Positions 37,081-49,339 of a stretch of DNA of 64,000 nucleotides are shown here, piece after piece. The DNA is from Pycnopodia helianthoides. Taxonomy: Eukaryota; Echinodermata; Asteroidea; Forcipulatida; Asteriidae. The notes under the pieces are model-generated. The model worked only from the letters and a program-made list of their open reading frames with translations, searched no databases and was not told the DNA's origin. The stretch covers positions 16,095,703 to 16,159,702 of the forward strand of contig CM063258.1 in NCBI GenBank assembly GCA_032158295.1, read 5' to 3'. Positions within the stretch are counted from its first letter, which is position 1. The number at the start of each line of letters is the position of its first letter. A program made the position numbers and the translations under genes.

Positions 37081-38997
37081 ACACATTATCTGTGATTGAA
37101 ACAGATAAATCGTTTCAACCTCACTAATTTTTGTATACTTTGAATATAAAGAAAAGATGCCGAAAACTGAAAAAAGCAATTGACAAAACAGTTTGGAGCA
37201 TCTTGCATATATCAGGACTATTTTTTATTATTGTATTTAATGTATTCAACAGAGACTTGAGGGGGGTGTCACATGCCTGAGAGAGTTCTCTTGAGGATTG
37301 GTGCAGGAATGTACTTTCTTATCAGTAAGTCCTCAGAATGGAACTACGATAATTTATCAAATGGCAAAAACATTTTTCATATTCAAAATGTAAAGTTTGT
37401 TTCAATTTTTTTTTCAGAGAACTTACCTTGTACTAGAGAGTGCAGCTTCCATAGGCCAGTCTTGGGCATCTACTTGTTGACGGGTAGAACTTTTTGGAGG
37501 AGGGAAGACTTTCTGCATCACAAAAAAAAATGCAGCACTTGCAACCTTAGTGTTTTCAAAGAAGGATCCATCACTAAAACAGTTAGGTTTAGGTAAGAAA
37601 CAACCAAGCATATCAACTTATAAATGATTGCCAAACAATAAACAATCATTTTAAAATGAATCGTTATTCTACCAGACAATTCTGATACAAACTCATGATT
37701 GAACCAGAGCAAAATCAGGAATTCTGCACAATCACAAGAGAGCTCAGTTTGATGGGAGTGTAAAAAGCATTTTATTTCCCATTTAAACAGGTAGAAAATA
37801 TTTGGGGAACTTGTGCGTAACAAGATCATTTTGATTGTTGCAATCAAAATGAGCAACTGTGATTTAAGAGAGATGTCAAATATCTGAAACAGTTTTCATT
37901 AGGATTGGTGACGGTATGGACTTTATTATCATCAGCGAGTTCTCAGAAAGAAACTAATCCAGCATGTGGCATCCAACATTCTAAAAACTAAAAGCTAAAA
38001 GATTTTTATTTATTTTATTTAGGAATTCACCTTTGACTGGAGAGTGCAGCTCCTTTATCAAAGGCCAGAGTTGGACATCTACTTGTTGATGGGTAGATCT
38101 CAATGGGAATTGTAAACCATTCCTACAATACAAACAATATGTTAACTTTGCAACAATTATTTTGATGGAAAAACCCATTATCCATGATTAAACAGTTAGT
38201 TTCAGAAAGAATTTTCAACAAGAGGAATTTGAGAATACTTTTAATCAAAACAAAATGCCAAAAACTGAAAATTAGCGAAAGACAAAAGAGCATCTTGCAT
38301 ATATCAAGACTATTTTGATTATTGTATTTAATGTATTCAACAGTGACTTGGGGGGGGGGTGTCACATGACTGAAAGAGTTATCGAGGATTGGTGCTGGTA
38401 TGTACTTTCTTATCAGTAAGTCCTCAGAATGGAACTATGATAATCTATCAAATGGCAACAACATTTTTCATATTCATATTCAAAAGTTTGTGTAAATATA
38501 AATATTTTTTTTAGAACTTACCTTGTACTAGAGAGTGCAGCTTCCATAGGCCAGTCTTGGACATCTACTTGTTGGCGGGTAGATCTTTTTGGAGGAGGGA
38601 AGACTTTCTGCATCACAAACAAAATGCACCACTTGCAACCTTAGTGTTTTCAAATAAGAATCCATCACTAAAGCAGTTAAATTTAGGTAAGAAACAACCA
38701 AGCCCAACAATTTTTAGATTATTGCCAAAAAATAAACAGTCATTTTAAAACTAAATCTTTATGCTACAAGAACATTTCTGATTTGAATTCATGTTTGAAC
38801 TAGAGCAAATTCAGAAATTCTGCACAATTACAAGAGAGCACAGTTTGATGGGAATGAGAGTATAAAAAAACCATTTTATTTCCCATTAAAACAGGAAGAA
38901 AATATTGGGGGGGACATTTCTGCAGCAAGATCATTTTGATTGTTGCAATAAAAATGGGCAACTGCAATTTAAGGGAGATTTCATATATCTGAACTAA

Positions 38998-39150
38998 ACT
39001 CTCTCGCGCACAGAAGTGACAGAACGCCGATGTTAAAACTGTACACGGCTACCTGAGCAGACGATAATCGCTTAAGTTAAATACCCCCGGAAGTGATACA
39101 ATTATTTTTGAGAGTGCCCTCACGCGGTCAAAAATACCGCGCATTCCCAT
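38998..39150 (-). repeat. GC-rich inverted insert, left copy (promoter-like)
   Basis: Read on the minus strand it runs from 'gaccgcgtgagggc' to 'gttctgtcacttctgtgcgc'. It is richer in CpG than its surroundings and is an inverted copy of 40226-40375. The two copies flank one A/B dimer and each point away from it. It may be a copied promoter or first exon, or the terminal repeat of an element. Confidence 0.5.
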
Positions 39151-40225
39151 TTAAACAGGTAGAAAATATGTTAGGAACTTGTGCGTAACAAGATCATTTT
39201 GATTGTTGCGATCAAAATGAGCTACTGCAATTTAGGGGGAGATGTCAAATATCTAAAACAGTTTTCATGAGGATTGGTGACGATATGGACTTTATTATCA
39301 TCAGTGAGTTCTCAGAAAGAAACTAATCCAGCATGTGGCATCCAACATTCTAAAAACCAAAAGCTAAAAGATTTTATTTCTTTTATTTAGGAATTCACCT
39401 TTGACTGGAGAGTGCAGCTCCTTTATCAAAGGCCAGACTTGGACATCTACTTGTTGATGGGTAGATCTCAATGGGAATTGTAAACCATTCCTACAATACA
39501 AACAATATGTTAACTTTGCAACATTTATTTCGATGGAAAAACCCATTATCCATGATTAAACAGTTAGTTTCAGAAAGAATTTTCAACAAGAGGAATTTGA
39601 GAATACTTTTAATCAAAACAAAATGCCAAAAACTGAAAATTAGCAAAAGACAAAAGAGCATCTTGCATATATCAAGACTATTTTGATTATTGTATTTAAT
39701 GTATTCAACAGTGACTTGAGGGGGGGGGGTGTCACATGACTGAAAGAGTTATCTTGAGGATTGGTGCCGATATGTACTTTCTTATCAGTAAGTCCTCAGA
39801 ATGGAACTACGATAATCTATCAAATGGCAACATTTTTCATATTCAAAATCAAAAGTTTGTTTAATTATTTTTCAGAGAACTTACCTTGTACTAGAGAGTG
39901 CAGCTTCCATAGGCCAGTCTTGGACATCTACTTGTTAGCGGGTAGATCTCTTTGGAGGAGGGAAGACTTTCTGCATCACAAACAAAATGCAGCACTTGCA
40001 ACCTTAGTGTTTTCAAAGAAGGATCCATCACTAAAACAGTTAAGTTTAGGTATGAAACAACCAAGCATATCAACTTAGAAATGATTGCCAAACAATATAC
40101 AATTATTTAAAATGAATCTTTATGCTACAAGACATTTCTGATACAAACTCATGTTTGAACCAGAGCAAAATTAGGAATTCTGAACAATCACAAGAGAGCT
40201 CAGTTTGATGGGAGTGTAAAAAACG

Positions 40226-40400
40226 TTTTAATGCGCTGTATTTTTGACCGCGTGAGGGCGCTCCCAAAAACATTTTTATCACTTCCGGGGTATAACTTAT
40301 CGTCTGCTCAGCTACCTGTGTACAGTTAGCATCTGCGTTCTGTCACTTCTGTGCGCAAGAGAGTTTAGACAGTGCTTCTAGAATCTAAGGTAATAACGGC
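40226..40400 (+). repeat. GC-rich inverted insert, right copy (promoter-like)
   Basis: This contains 'gaccgcgtgagggcgctccc' and 'gcgttctgtcacttctgtgc'. It is followed by 'tctagaatctaaggtaataa', where 'gtaata' could be a weak donor. It is the mirror copy of 38998-39150. Confidence 0.5.
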
Positions 40401-43149
40401 TCCTTTAAAGGTCTTATTTTCCGTGATGGATATGACGTCTAGTAGTAATGTGTTTCAGTCCTTAACTGTCTGGAGGAAGTATTTGAAGCAGTTTTTTTTG
40501 CAGAAAACAGTTGTTTTTATAAGTATTTAGGGGGAGATGTCAAATATCTCAAACAGTTTTCATGAGGATTGGTGACGGTATGGACTTTATTATCATCAGT
40601 GAGTTCTCAGAAAGAAACTAATCCAGCCTGTGGCATCCAACTTTCTAAAAAGCAAAGGCTAAAAGATTTTTATTTCTTTTATTTAGAAATTCACCTTTGA
40701 CTGGAGAGTGCAGCTCCTTTATCAAAGGCCAGACTTGGACATCTACTTGTTGATGGGTAGATCTCAATGGGAATTGTAAACCATTCCTACAATACAAACA
40801 ATATGTAAACTTTGCAACATTTATTTTAGTGGAAAAACCCATTATCCATGATTAAAACAGTTAGTTTCAGAGGAATTTGAGAATACTTTGAACAAAAACA
40901 AAATGCAAAAAACTGAAAATCAGCGAAAGAACAAAACAGTTTGGAGCATCTTGCAGATATCAGGACTATTTTGATTATTGTATTTAATGTATTCAACAGT
41001 GACTTGAGGAGGGGCCGGGGGAGGGGGGGGGTGTCACATGCCTGAAAGAGTTCTCTTGAGGATTGGTGCTGATATGTACTTTTTTATATCAGTAAGTCCT
41101 CAGAATGGAACTACGATAATCTATCAAATGGCAACAACATTTTTCATATTCAACATCAAAAGTTTGTTTCAATTATTTTTTCAGAGAACTCACCTTGTAC
41201 TAGAGAGTGCAGCTTCCATAGGCCAGTCTTGGACATCTACTTGTTGGCGGGTAGATCTCTTTGGAGGAGGGAAGACTTTCTGCATCACAACACTTGCAAC
41301 CTTAGTGTTTTCAAATAAGGATCCATCACTAAAGCAGTTAAGTTTAGGTAAGAAACAACCAAGCCCGTCAATTTTTAGATTATTGCCAAACAATAAACAA
41401 TCATTTTAAAATGAATCTTTATACTACAAGAACATTTTCTATTTGAATTCATGTTTGAACCAGAGCAAATTCAGAAATTCTGCACAATTACAAGAGAGCA
41501 CAGTTTGATGGGAATGAGAGTATAATTTTGTAAATATTATTTCCCATTAAAACAGGAAGAAAATATGGGGGGGGGGACTTTTGTGTAACAAGATCATTTT
41601 GATTGTTGCAATCAAAATGGGCAACTGCAATTTAAGGGAGATGTCAAATGTCTGAAACAGTTTTCATGAGAATTGGTGACGGTATGGACTTCATTATCAT
41701 CAGTGAGTTCTCAGAAAGAAACTAATCCAGCATGTGGCATCCAACATTCTAAAAACTAAAATCTAAAAGATTTTTATTTCTTTTATTTAGGAATTCACCT
41801 TTGACTGGAGAGTGCAGCTCCTTTATCAGAGGCCAGACTTGGACATCTACTTGTTGACGGGTAGATCTCAATGGAAATGGTAAACCATTCCTACAATACA
41901 AACAATATGTTAACTTTGCAACATTTATTTCGATGGAAAAACCCATTATCCATGATTAAACAGTTAGTTTCAGAAAGAATTTTCAACAAGAGGAATTTGA
42001 TAATACTTTTAATCAAAACAAAATGCCAAAAACTGAAAATTAGCGAAAGACAAAAGAGCATCTTGCATATATCAAGACTATTTTGATTCTTGTATTTAAT
42101 GTATTCAACAGTGACTTGAGGGGGGTGTCACATGCCTGAAAGAGTTCTCTTGAGGTTTGGTGCTGATATGTACTTTCTTATCAGTAAGTCCTCAGAATGG
42201 AACTATGATAATCTATCAAATGGCAACAACATTTTTCAAATTCAAAATCAAAAGTTTGTTTAATTATTTTTTCAGAGAACTTACCTTGTACTAGAGAGTG
42301 CAGCTTCCATAGGCCAGTCTTGGACATCTACTTGTTTGCGGGTAGATCTTTTTGGAGGAGGGAAGACTTTCTGCATCACAAACAAAATGCACCACTTGCA
42401 ACCTTAGTGTTTTCAAATAAGGATCCATCACTAAAGCAGTTAAGTTTAGGTAAGAAACAACCAAGCCCGTCAATTTTTAGATTATTGCCAAACAATAAAC
42501 AATCATTTTAAAATGAATCTTTATACTACAAGAACATTTTCTATTCGAATTCATGTTTGAACCAGAGCAAATTCAGAAATTCTGCACAATTACAAGAGAG
42601 CACAGTTTGATGGGAATGAGAGTATAATTTTGTAAATATTATTTCCCATTCAAACAGGAAGAAAATATGGGGGGGGGGACTTTTGTGTAACAAGATCATT
42701 TTGATTGTTGCAATCAAAATGGGCAACTGCAATTTAAGGGAGATGTCAAATGTCTGAAACAGTTTTCATGAGAATTGGTGACGGTATGGACTTCATTATC
42801 ATCAGTGAGTTCTCAGAAAGAAACTAATCCAGCCTGTGGCATCCAACATTCTAAAAACTAAAAGCTAAAAGATTTTTATTTCTTTTATTTAGGAATTCAC
42901 CTTTGACTGGAGAGTGCAGCTCCTTTATCAGAGGCCAGACTTGGACATCTACTTGTTAGCGGGTAGATCTCTTTGGAGGAGGGAAGACTTTCTGCATCAC
43001 AAACAAAATGCAGCACTTGCAACCTTAGTGTTTTCAAAGAAGGATCCATCACTAAAACAGTTAAGTTTAGGTATGAAACAACCAAGCATATCAACTTAGA
43101 AATGATTGCCAAACAATATACAATTATTTAAAATGAATCTTTATGCTAC

Positions 43150-44012
43150 TGTAGAGAGGGAATAATTTCAACCACCTCCATGCTTCAACATATTTTGCTT
43201 TGGTTTAGCCACTTTAGTTTCCGCCCCCTGGATAAAAACTTTCTCAGTAAGTTTCCCCCTGGTAAAATAACACTGTGATAAGATACACCATTACAACAAT
43301 AGCCCCTTTGATTAAGGACCCATTTCAGATAGCAGCCTGGCAGCACAAGGGGAACACTCCACATTTATGTGTTCTCCTGATCCCATCACAAGCTGTGATA
43401 TTTTACCCCATGTTCAAGTCTTGCCTGTTTTCAAGTATTACTGCTATTTAACTGATAATTGTCAAAGTTGTGTGATTGAATTGTAACCCTCTTATATACT
43501 GTGTTGGTTTTTTAGGTTTTATTTTGTTATTAGTTTTTTTGGGTAGACTCATTCAAGTTTTGTTTTGCCAAATGCAATTTTGTTATTCCGGTTGAATGTG
43601 ACTTTCACAATTTCTTTTCGAAACAAATCTTAGTGGATTGATATTCAAAGTGGATTTTGTTTTGCTTTCAATTTGTTTTTTTTGAGAATTACCTCAGTTA
43701 CTTTGTGGTCTCAGGTCATAAACACAATCTTGGATTGTTAATCTCCTCATTACAAATCAAGTCTAGATTAATAACTTCTTTTCACATTTTATTTGTTTGA
43801 TCAACCCTGGAGTCATTAAATTCTTTTTTTGTATTTTTGTTTATAGTTGAGAACGTAAGAACCAGTTTCTGTCTCTATTTTATTAACTTCCTTGCGACTT
43901 TTCCCTACTCGATCAATTTATGTGTTGCGTTTAATAAGCGAGTTCCCCAAAGATAAGTTTTTTTCTTCTAAATTTCTCTGATTAACGTAGTGTGTCGCTT
44001 TTCCGGGCTACA
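43150..44012 (+). mobile_element. 5' LTR of a retrotransposon (863 bp)
   Basis: The LTR begins TGTAG and ends CTACA, a perfect 5-base inverted terminus. It is repeated almost identically at 45062-45916. The sequence just after it (from about 44027, 'tggtggagaatccgggcggg') begins with TGG, as tRNA primer-binding sites do. It is inserted in the A/B array within the flank of the hybrid unit. Confidence 0.88.
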
Positions 44013-44154
44013 TTTTTTTCCTCTTTTGGTGGAGAATCCGGGCGGGGTTTATGTTCCCTTAGAACTTAGCCAGGTTTTGTCAAAAAGTAGGGATGGTCAT
44101 TAGTTTTAGGGTTACAAACACAGTGCCAGAGTTTCGGAAGCATTCTATTTCACT

Positions 44155-44949
44155 ATGGTTGAAGGGCCGAGTTCCACATTTTTGTCTGACGGGACGCCAT
44201 TCATCTCTCCTCCCCCTGGATTTGGTTGTTTCAATGAAATTCTTCAACCAGTGGTTAAGCCGTCTTTGACCACCCTTCAGATGTGTGGTTTTGACCCACA
44301 ACCAGCAGAAAGACCCTCAGTTACGTCGATGGAGGAGCCTGCTAAGGAGAGGAGCTTGCTAGAGACGGTGAAGGATCTCCTTGGAGACATTGTTGCTCAG
44401 CAGCAACAACAAGGAGAACTGTTGCTGAGATTGCAGATGCAAATGGATGGTCATCAGCGCCAGAGGGGAAGTTCTGCTCAGAGCATTGAAGATTCCAGAA
44501 GTTGCCAGAGGCAATGGCGTGAATTTCAAGGCCAGTCCAAACCAACAACAGTTTATTATAGTCCTTCATTGTTTAAGAAGCACGAAGAGCCAACTCCAGA
44601 AGTGGGAAAGTCACCCCAACCTACTACTCCTCAGGATGTGCGAACAGCTCAACTGGGAGATGAGGACATCACAAAGGTGGCGAAGATGAAGACCACTAGC
44701 CAAAAGCCTAGCCCTCATCAGATGGTTAAGGAACCAGGAGCAGTTAAGAGGCTGCTACGTTCTTGGGATAACCTAGAGATGAGAGGAGGTACCTTGTGCT
44801 ATCGGCAAGACAGGGTAGAGCCCGAGTACCTGGAGGTTTTGCCAAAGTCAATCAAGTGGAAGGTTTTCCGTAATCTGCAAATTTCATGCAACATGAAGGG
44901 GTTTCGGGATATCATACAGATGGCACGACTTAGTTATTATTGGCCTTGA
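44155..44949 (+). CDS. Gag-like protein fused to an integrase-zinc-finger-like tail (LTR element)
   Basis: This is the only frame between the two LTRs (264 codons, ATG at 44155). Residues 1-140 look like a Gag fragment: a PPPGFG-type start, a Glu/Leu-rich helix with a Q5 run at about 82-86, and a charged region. Residues about 197-264 (LLRSWDNL, LCYRQ, VLPKSIKWKVFRN, ending LSYYWP) follow the pattern found just before the integrase HHCC zinc finger of Ty3/Gypsy-type Pol. The histidines expected in that block are not visible. Protease, reverse transcriptase and RNase H are missing, so the internal region was deleted and the ends joined in frame. It is a non-autonomous element, and the product cannot act as an integrase. 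Confidence 0.65.
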   Translation: MVEGPSSTFLSDGTPFISPPPGFGCFNEILQPVVKPSLTTLQMCGFDPQPAERPSVTSMEEPAKERSLLETVKDLLGDIVAQQQQQGELLLRLQMQMDGHQRQRGSSAQSIEDSRSCQRQWREFQGQSKPTTVYYSPSLFKKHEEPTPEVGKSPQPTTPQDVRTAQLGDEDITKVAKMKTTSQKPSPHQMVKEPGAVKRLLRSWDNLEMRGGTLCYRQDRVEPEYLEVLPKSIKWKVFRNLQISCNMKGFRDIIQMARLSYYWP

Positions 44950-45061
44950 TTTTTGTGTAGTTGATTTCTTGTTAATTTTTTGCTGTAAATTCATTGTAGT
45001 TTTTTATTTTGTATTTTTTTAACATTGTTGAGGACAACAATGCATTTTAAATGGTGGTGAG

Positions 45062-45916
45062 TGTAGAGAGGGAATAATTTCAACCACCTCCATGCTTCAA
45101 CATACTTTGCTTTGGTTTAGCCACTTTAGTTTCCGCCCCCTGGATAAAAACTTTCTCAGTAAGTTTCCCCCTGGTAAAATAACACTGTGATAAGATACAC
45201 CGTACAACAATAGCCCCTTCGATTAAGGACCCATTTCAGATAGCAGCCTGGCAGCACAAGGGGAACACTCCACATTTATGTGTTCTCCTGATCCCATCAC
45301 AAGCTGTGATATTTTACCCCATGTTCAAGTCTTGCCTGTTTTCAAGTATTACTGCTATTTAACTGATAATTGTCAAAGTTGTGTGATTGAATTGTAACCC
45401 TCTTATATACTGTGTTGGTTTTTTAGGTTTTATTTTGTTATTAGTTTTTTTGGGTAGACTCATTCAAGTTTTGTTTTGCCAAATGCAATTTTGTTATTCC
45501 GGTTGAATGTGACTTTCACAATTTCTTTTCGAAACAAATCTTAGTGGTTTGATATTCAAAGTGGATTTTGTTTTGCTTTCAATCAATTTTTTTTTTTTTT
45601 GAGAATTACCTCAGTTACTTTGTGGTCTCAGGTTATAAACACAATCTTGGATTGTTAATCTCCTCATTACAAATCAAGTCTAGATTAATAACTTCTTTTC
45701 ACATTTTATTTGTTTGATCAACCCTGGAGTCATTAAATTCTTTTTTTGTATTTTTGTTTATAGTTGAGAACGTAAGAACCAGTTTCTGTCTCTATTTTAT
45801 TAACTTCCTTGCGACTTTTCCCTACTCGATCAATTTATGTGTTGCGTTTAATAAGCGAGTTCCCCAAAGATAAGTTTTTTTCTTCTAAATTTCTCTGATT
45901 AACGTAGTGTGTCGCT
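45062..45916 (+). mobile_element. 3' LTR, missing its terminal bases
   Basis: The sequence matches the 5' LTR from TGTAG through 'acgtagtgtgtcgct' but then departs, lacking the last 15-16 bases including CTACA. The two copies differ at only a few sites (for example a T-run at about 45587 and one or two substitutions). This implies a fairly recent insertion. The sequence beyond resumes inside a B-unit core and not where the left flank stopped, so no target duplication is visible. Confidence 0.85.
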
Positions 45917-45929
45917 GTCGCTTTGGAGG

Positions 45930-46640
45930 GTAGATCTCTTTGGAGGAGGGAAGACTTTCTGCATCACAAACAAAATGCAGCACTTGCAACCTTAGTGTTT
46001 TCAAAGAAGGATCCATCACTAAAGCAGTTAAGTTTAGATAAGAAACAACCAAGCCTGTCAACTTTTAAATGATTGCCAAACAATAAACAAACATTTTAAA
46101 ATTAATCTTTATGCTACAAGAACATTTCTGATTCGAATTCATGTTTGAACTAGAGCAAAATCAGAAATTCTGCACAATCACAAGAGAGCTCAGTTTGATG
46201 GGAGTGTAAAAAGCATTTTAATTCCTATTGATACAGGTAGAAAATATCAGAGGAACTAGTGTGTAACAAGATCAATTTGATTGTTGCAATCAAAATGAGC
46301 AACTGTGACTTAAGGGAGATGTCATATATCTGAAACAGTTTTCTATGATGATTGGTGATGGTATGGACTTTATTATCAATGAGTTCTCAGATATAAACTA
46401 ATCAAAAAAGTGGCATGCAACTTTTTAATGACCAAAAGCTCAGAGATTTTATTAAATTTTTTAAGAATTCACCTTTGACTGGAGAGTACAGCTCCTTTTT
46501 CAAAGGCTAGACTTGGACATCTACTTGTTGATGGGTAGATCTCAGTGGAAATGGTAAGCCTTCCTACAACACAAAAATGTACACTTTGCAACATTAGTGA
46601 AAAAACACATTATCCATGATTAAACAATATTTTCAGATAA
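45930..46640 (-). repeat. Last B unit (partial) and A unit of the array
   Basis: A partial B core begins directly after the 3' LTR ('gggtagatctctttggagga'). It is followed by B-type flank sequence and an A core near 46470-46552. Divergence from the other units is higher, as expected at the array edge. Confidence 0.7.
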
Positions 46641-48185
46641 ATTGCTTTACTTTGTGTATATTTTGTTAAAAGATGATTTTTTTTAAAAGACTGGCAGACC
46701 TTTAGATGCAAACATAAATAATTACTATTTTGGGAAAATTATGTTATCCACTCAAGCTCCATAATAAGTTATTTGGATCTTTTGTGTGGGATGTGACAGT
46801 ATAGCACTGTTGGTTAAAGGAACCTTCCATTAGTTGTTTTTGGAATCAATGCATTCACTCTAATCTTCTATAGTTTTTTGTAAGTTTAAATTACATTTGC
46901 TGACATGTTTTAGTGAAATAAGTGGTTTTAGAGGATCTTGTGCACATCAGGCTAATTTAATAAACATGTGATAAAAATGACCACCGGATTTAGGCTTCTG
47001 ATTCTATGTGTTATGAAATGACACTGTGATTTGTACAGTGCTACAAAGACAGCCTGTTTTATGAGAAAAATTGGAGAAATGAAAGAACATATGAATTTAT
47101 TAAATACCCTGAAACTTGCCACAATTCGTCGGAAGTTTCACAAAGTGGTGTAATTTTTATGAAAATTTGTTGAGTCACTATTTGGACTGCTAATACATTT
47201 ATCTTTCATTATACCAAATCTTAATCCTCAAATATATTTAGTTTTGCAAATTAAGTAAACAACATTTTATAAAATCTAAATAAACTAAAGTTTTTCGTTT
47301 CTACAAAGTGAAAATTTGAATACGGGCAATCCGGCATATGGGTATGTGTGCTTACGTGCGTACAAGGCAAGACGACCTTCTGACACTCAGTTTTCACAAA
47401 GTGACAGTTTGCATACGTTTGTTAGTTTTCACCAAGTGTCCTTTCTATTTTTGACCTATTACTCATTAAATATGAAATAATTTTTTTAAAGTAAGTAATT
47501 GGCAAGAACATTTAAGTTATCAATTTTCATGCACTAATTTACTTACTTACATTTACTTCTTTACATGTAGATGTTATGGAGACTGGAGCTGCAGGCAAAC
47601 AAAAGAAACAAACCTTTTTGTAAAAATATATAAAGGGCCTATGTAAGAATTAAAAACCAGAGGTGTTCTTTTCTTTCCACTTTTCCAATTGGTGCGCGAT
47701 ATGGGGCAGAGGGAACCCCCCCCACCTCCTATTGTGTCTTCATTGTGTGCTTGGAATCTCAGGAATTCTTTTGAGGATTTTAGGGGGGTAGTTCTATACA
47801 GGAGGAAAATAGTGTGTTATAGTATGGGAACATTGAGGGGGGGGGGGAGACCCTCTACCCCATATCGGGCAGGCTATACACTTGTCCCGAAACATGTCAT
47901 TGTTGAGGAAATTACTAAAACTTTTAACAACATGGTGCACTTTGGTTTAAGATTAAGCTCAAATTTGTCCCTTTTCTTACTATTGTATAAGAACTTCTGT
48001 ATTAAATCAACACAGGATATTACTTTGTCCAGAAATACGATAGTGTAATTTGAACCAAGACATTATCAAAGAAAAAACATTATTCAATAATTGATAAATT
48101 TTAATAACAGGGAAGCAAAACTGATTTATCAGTGGTATGGTGCTTTGATAGCAACTAATTATATATCAAATAATGCATTTTGGGT
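46641..48185. other. Intergenic, no supported gene
   Basis: This is AT-rich sequence. The plus frame 47689-48048 begins in a C-run and lacks recognisable motifs. The G-run at 47837-47848 is simple sequence. Confidence 0.45.
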
Positions 48186-48196
48186 TTTTTTTGCAG

Positions 48197-48254
48197 TAAA
48201 GGCTCCCAGTAACTTTGCCAACCACGGATTTCTACATCTGTCAGATCTAAGTTG
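48197..48254 (+). CDS. Weak candidate terminal exon
   Basis: A T-rich tract and 'ttttttttgcag' precede an open stretch that reads KAPSNFANHGFLHLSDLS and then TGA. The splice acceptor is good and the peptide is plausible, but no upstream exon in phase was found nearby. The family is not recognised. Confidence 0.22.
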
Positions 48255-48259
48255 ATAGA

Positions 48260-49335
48260 TTGTACCTCGTCATGTGTATTTCTCTCCAGTGTGTACAAAG
48301 ATACCTAAATAGTATGTATGTGAATATTCATTAGTTTGTGAGGTCATGTGAATATGCAAGTAGTCTTTTTGAATACATTACCCCAGAATGGTAAGAATAA
48401 CCAAGAATGTCTAGAAGAAGGTGTGGCCTTTTGTGTGAGTGTGATTGTGAAGTGAAGTGTGGGTGAGTGGGAAAGGAGAGTAGAAGAGGTTTCACCAACA
48501 AGAAACACCCAAGTCATTCACTGCATGTCTGATCTGTGGTCACCACAGTGGTCTAACTTCTCTCTGCAAATCAGATGTTTAACTGTTGGGGCAATTGGCT
48601 CCATGATATATCCCTTTGGGATTTGTTCTACTAAACTAAGCAGTGCAAGATTGAGATAAACTTGGATGCAGTGAGGCTACCAAATGTGACAACTGGCCAA
48701 TGATGGATGGCAAAGTGACTCGCCAAACTGCAAACGAGTAAGTGATTTTGTTGTAGTAGGACCCCCCAAACAAATATTCGTGAGAACCATAGATGAAAGT
48801 ACTTTTATCATCAGTTCCTTCAAATCTACAAACTAAATAAAGGTTACTGAGCAATAATCATTACTAATATTATGATCACCATCTGTTCGTTATATGCCAA
48901 AAAGTAACTTACAGTTCATAAATTTTTAAAAACGCAAGCTGAATTTAACACTTTATTCCACATACAGTATGGCTTAGCCGCAAATCTTGCAAAGAGCTTG
49001 TGGAGCCAATCTGAAGTTGGCTGACAGTATTGGGCCCGAAATAGTCAGCCGCGTACTCGCATTTTTTGTACAATTTGTCAAAACTCTCAAACTCCAAAAC
49101 TGGTATGCACCTGCTCGCACACAAGTGTGTACTGTAAACACCTGCAATCTGGACCTTCTATTGTCCCTCTTTCGTTTGTAACTTTTTGGCAACTGAGCTC
49201 CCATTGGTTTGTACACTTTTCAACCGGGGACCTTCATCAAACGGGAACCATTATTGCCCTCTTTTGTTAGGTCACAGGTTTGAATGTGTATACCTACCCC
49301 AGCGCGCTCACCTACCCTGCCTAGGGCGTACTTAC
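48260..49335. other. Intergenic, no supported gene
   Basis: No motif-bearing frame or repeat family was identified. Frames at 48459, 48636 and 48974 are short and overlap each other on both strands. Confidence 0.4.
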
Positions 49336-49339
49336 TAGT

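Larger units (their letters stand above)
37260..43149 (-). repeat. Higher-order array of alternating A and B exon-like units
   Basis: B units (cores near 37427-37512, 38521-38606, 39891-39976, 41191-41277, 42288-42373) alternate with A units (cores near 38030-38113, 39396-39480, 40692-40777, 41798-41882). The dimer period is about 1.09 kb where uninterrupted. On the minus strand, B cores lie between 'tttgtgatgcag' and a consensus donor 'gtaagt', and A cores between 'ttgtttgtattgtag' and 'gtgaat'. Both keep the 'gatctacc...gtagatgtcc' hairpin of the L units. A and B differ by a 5-base indel in the core, so they cannot share one reading frame. The unit at about 42900 is an A-to-B hybrid. Open frames of 60-123 codons here are not consistent between units. 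Confidence 0.8.

Noticed and set aside
37273..43112. Repeated plus- and minus-strand frames of 60-123 codons in the A/B array
   Set aside because: The frame differs between A and B units because of an indel, stops fall at different places, and L units are closed in all frames. Protein-coding function is not supported.
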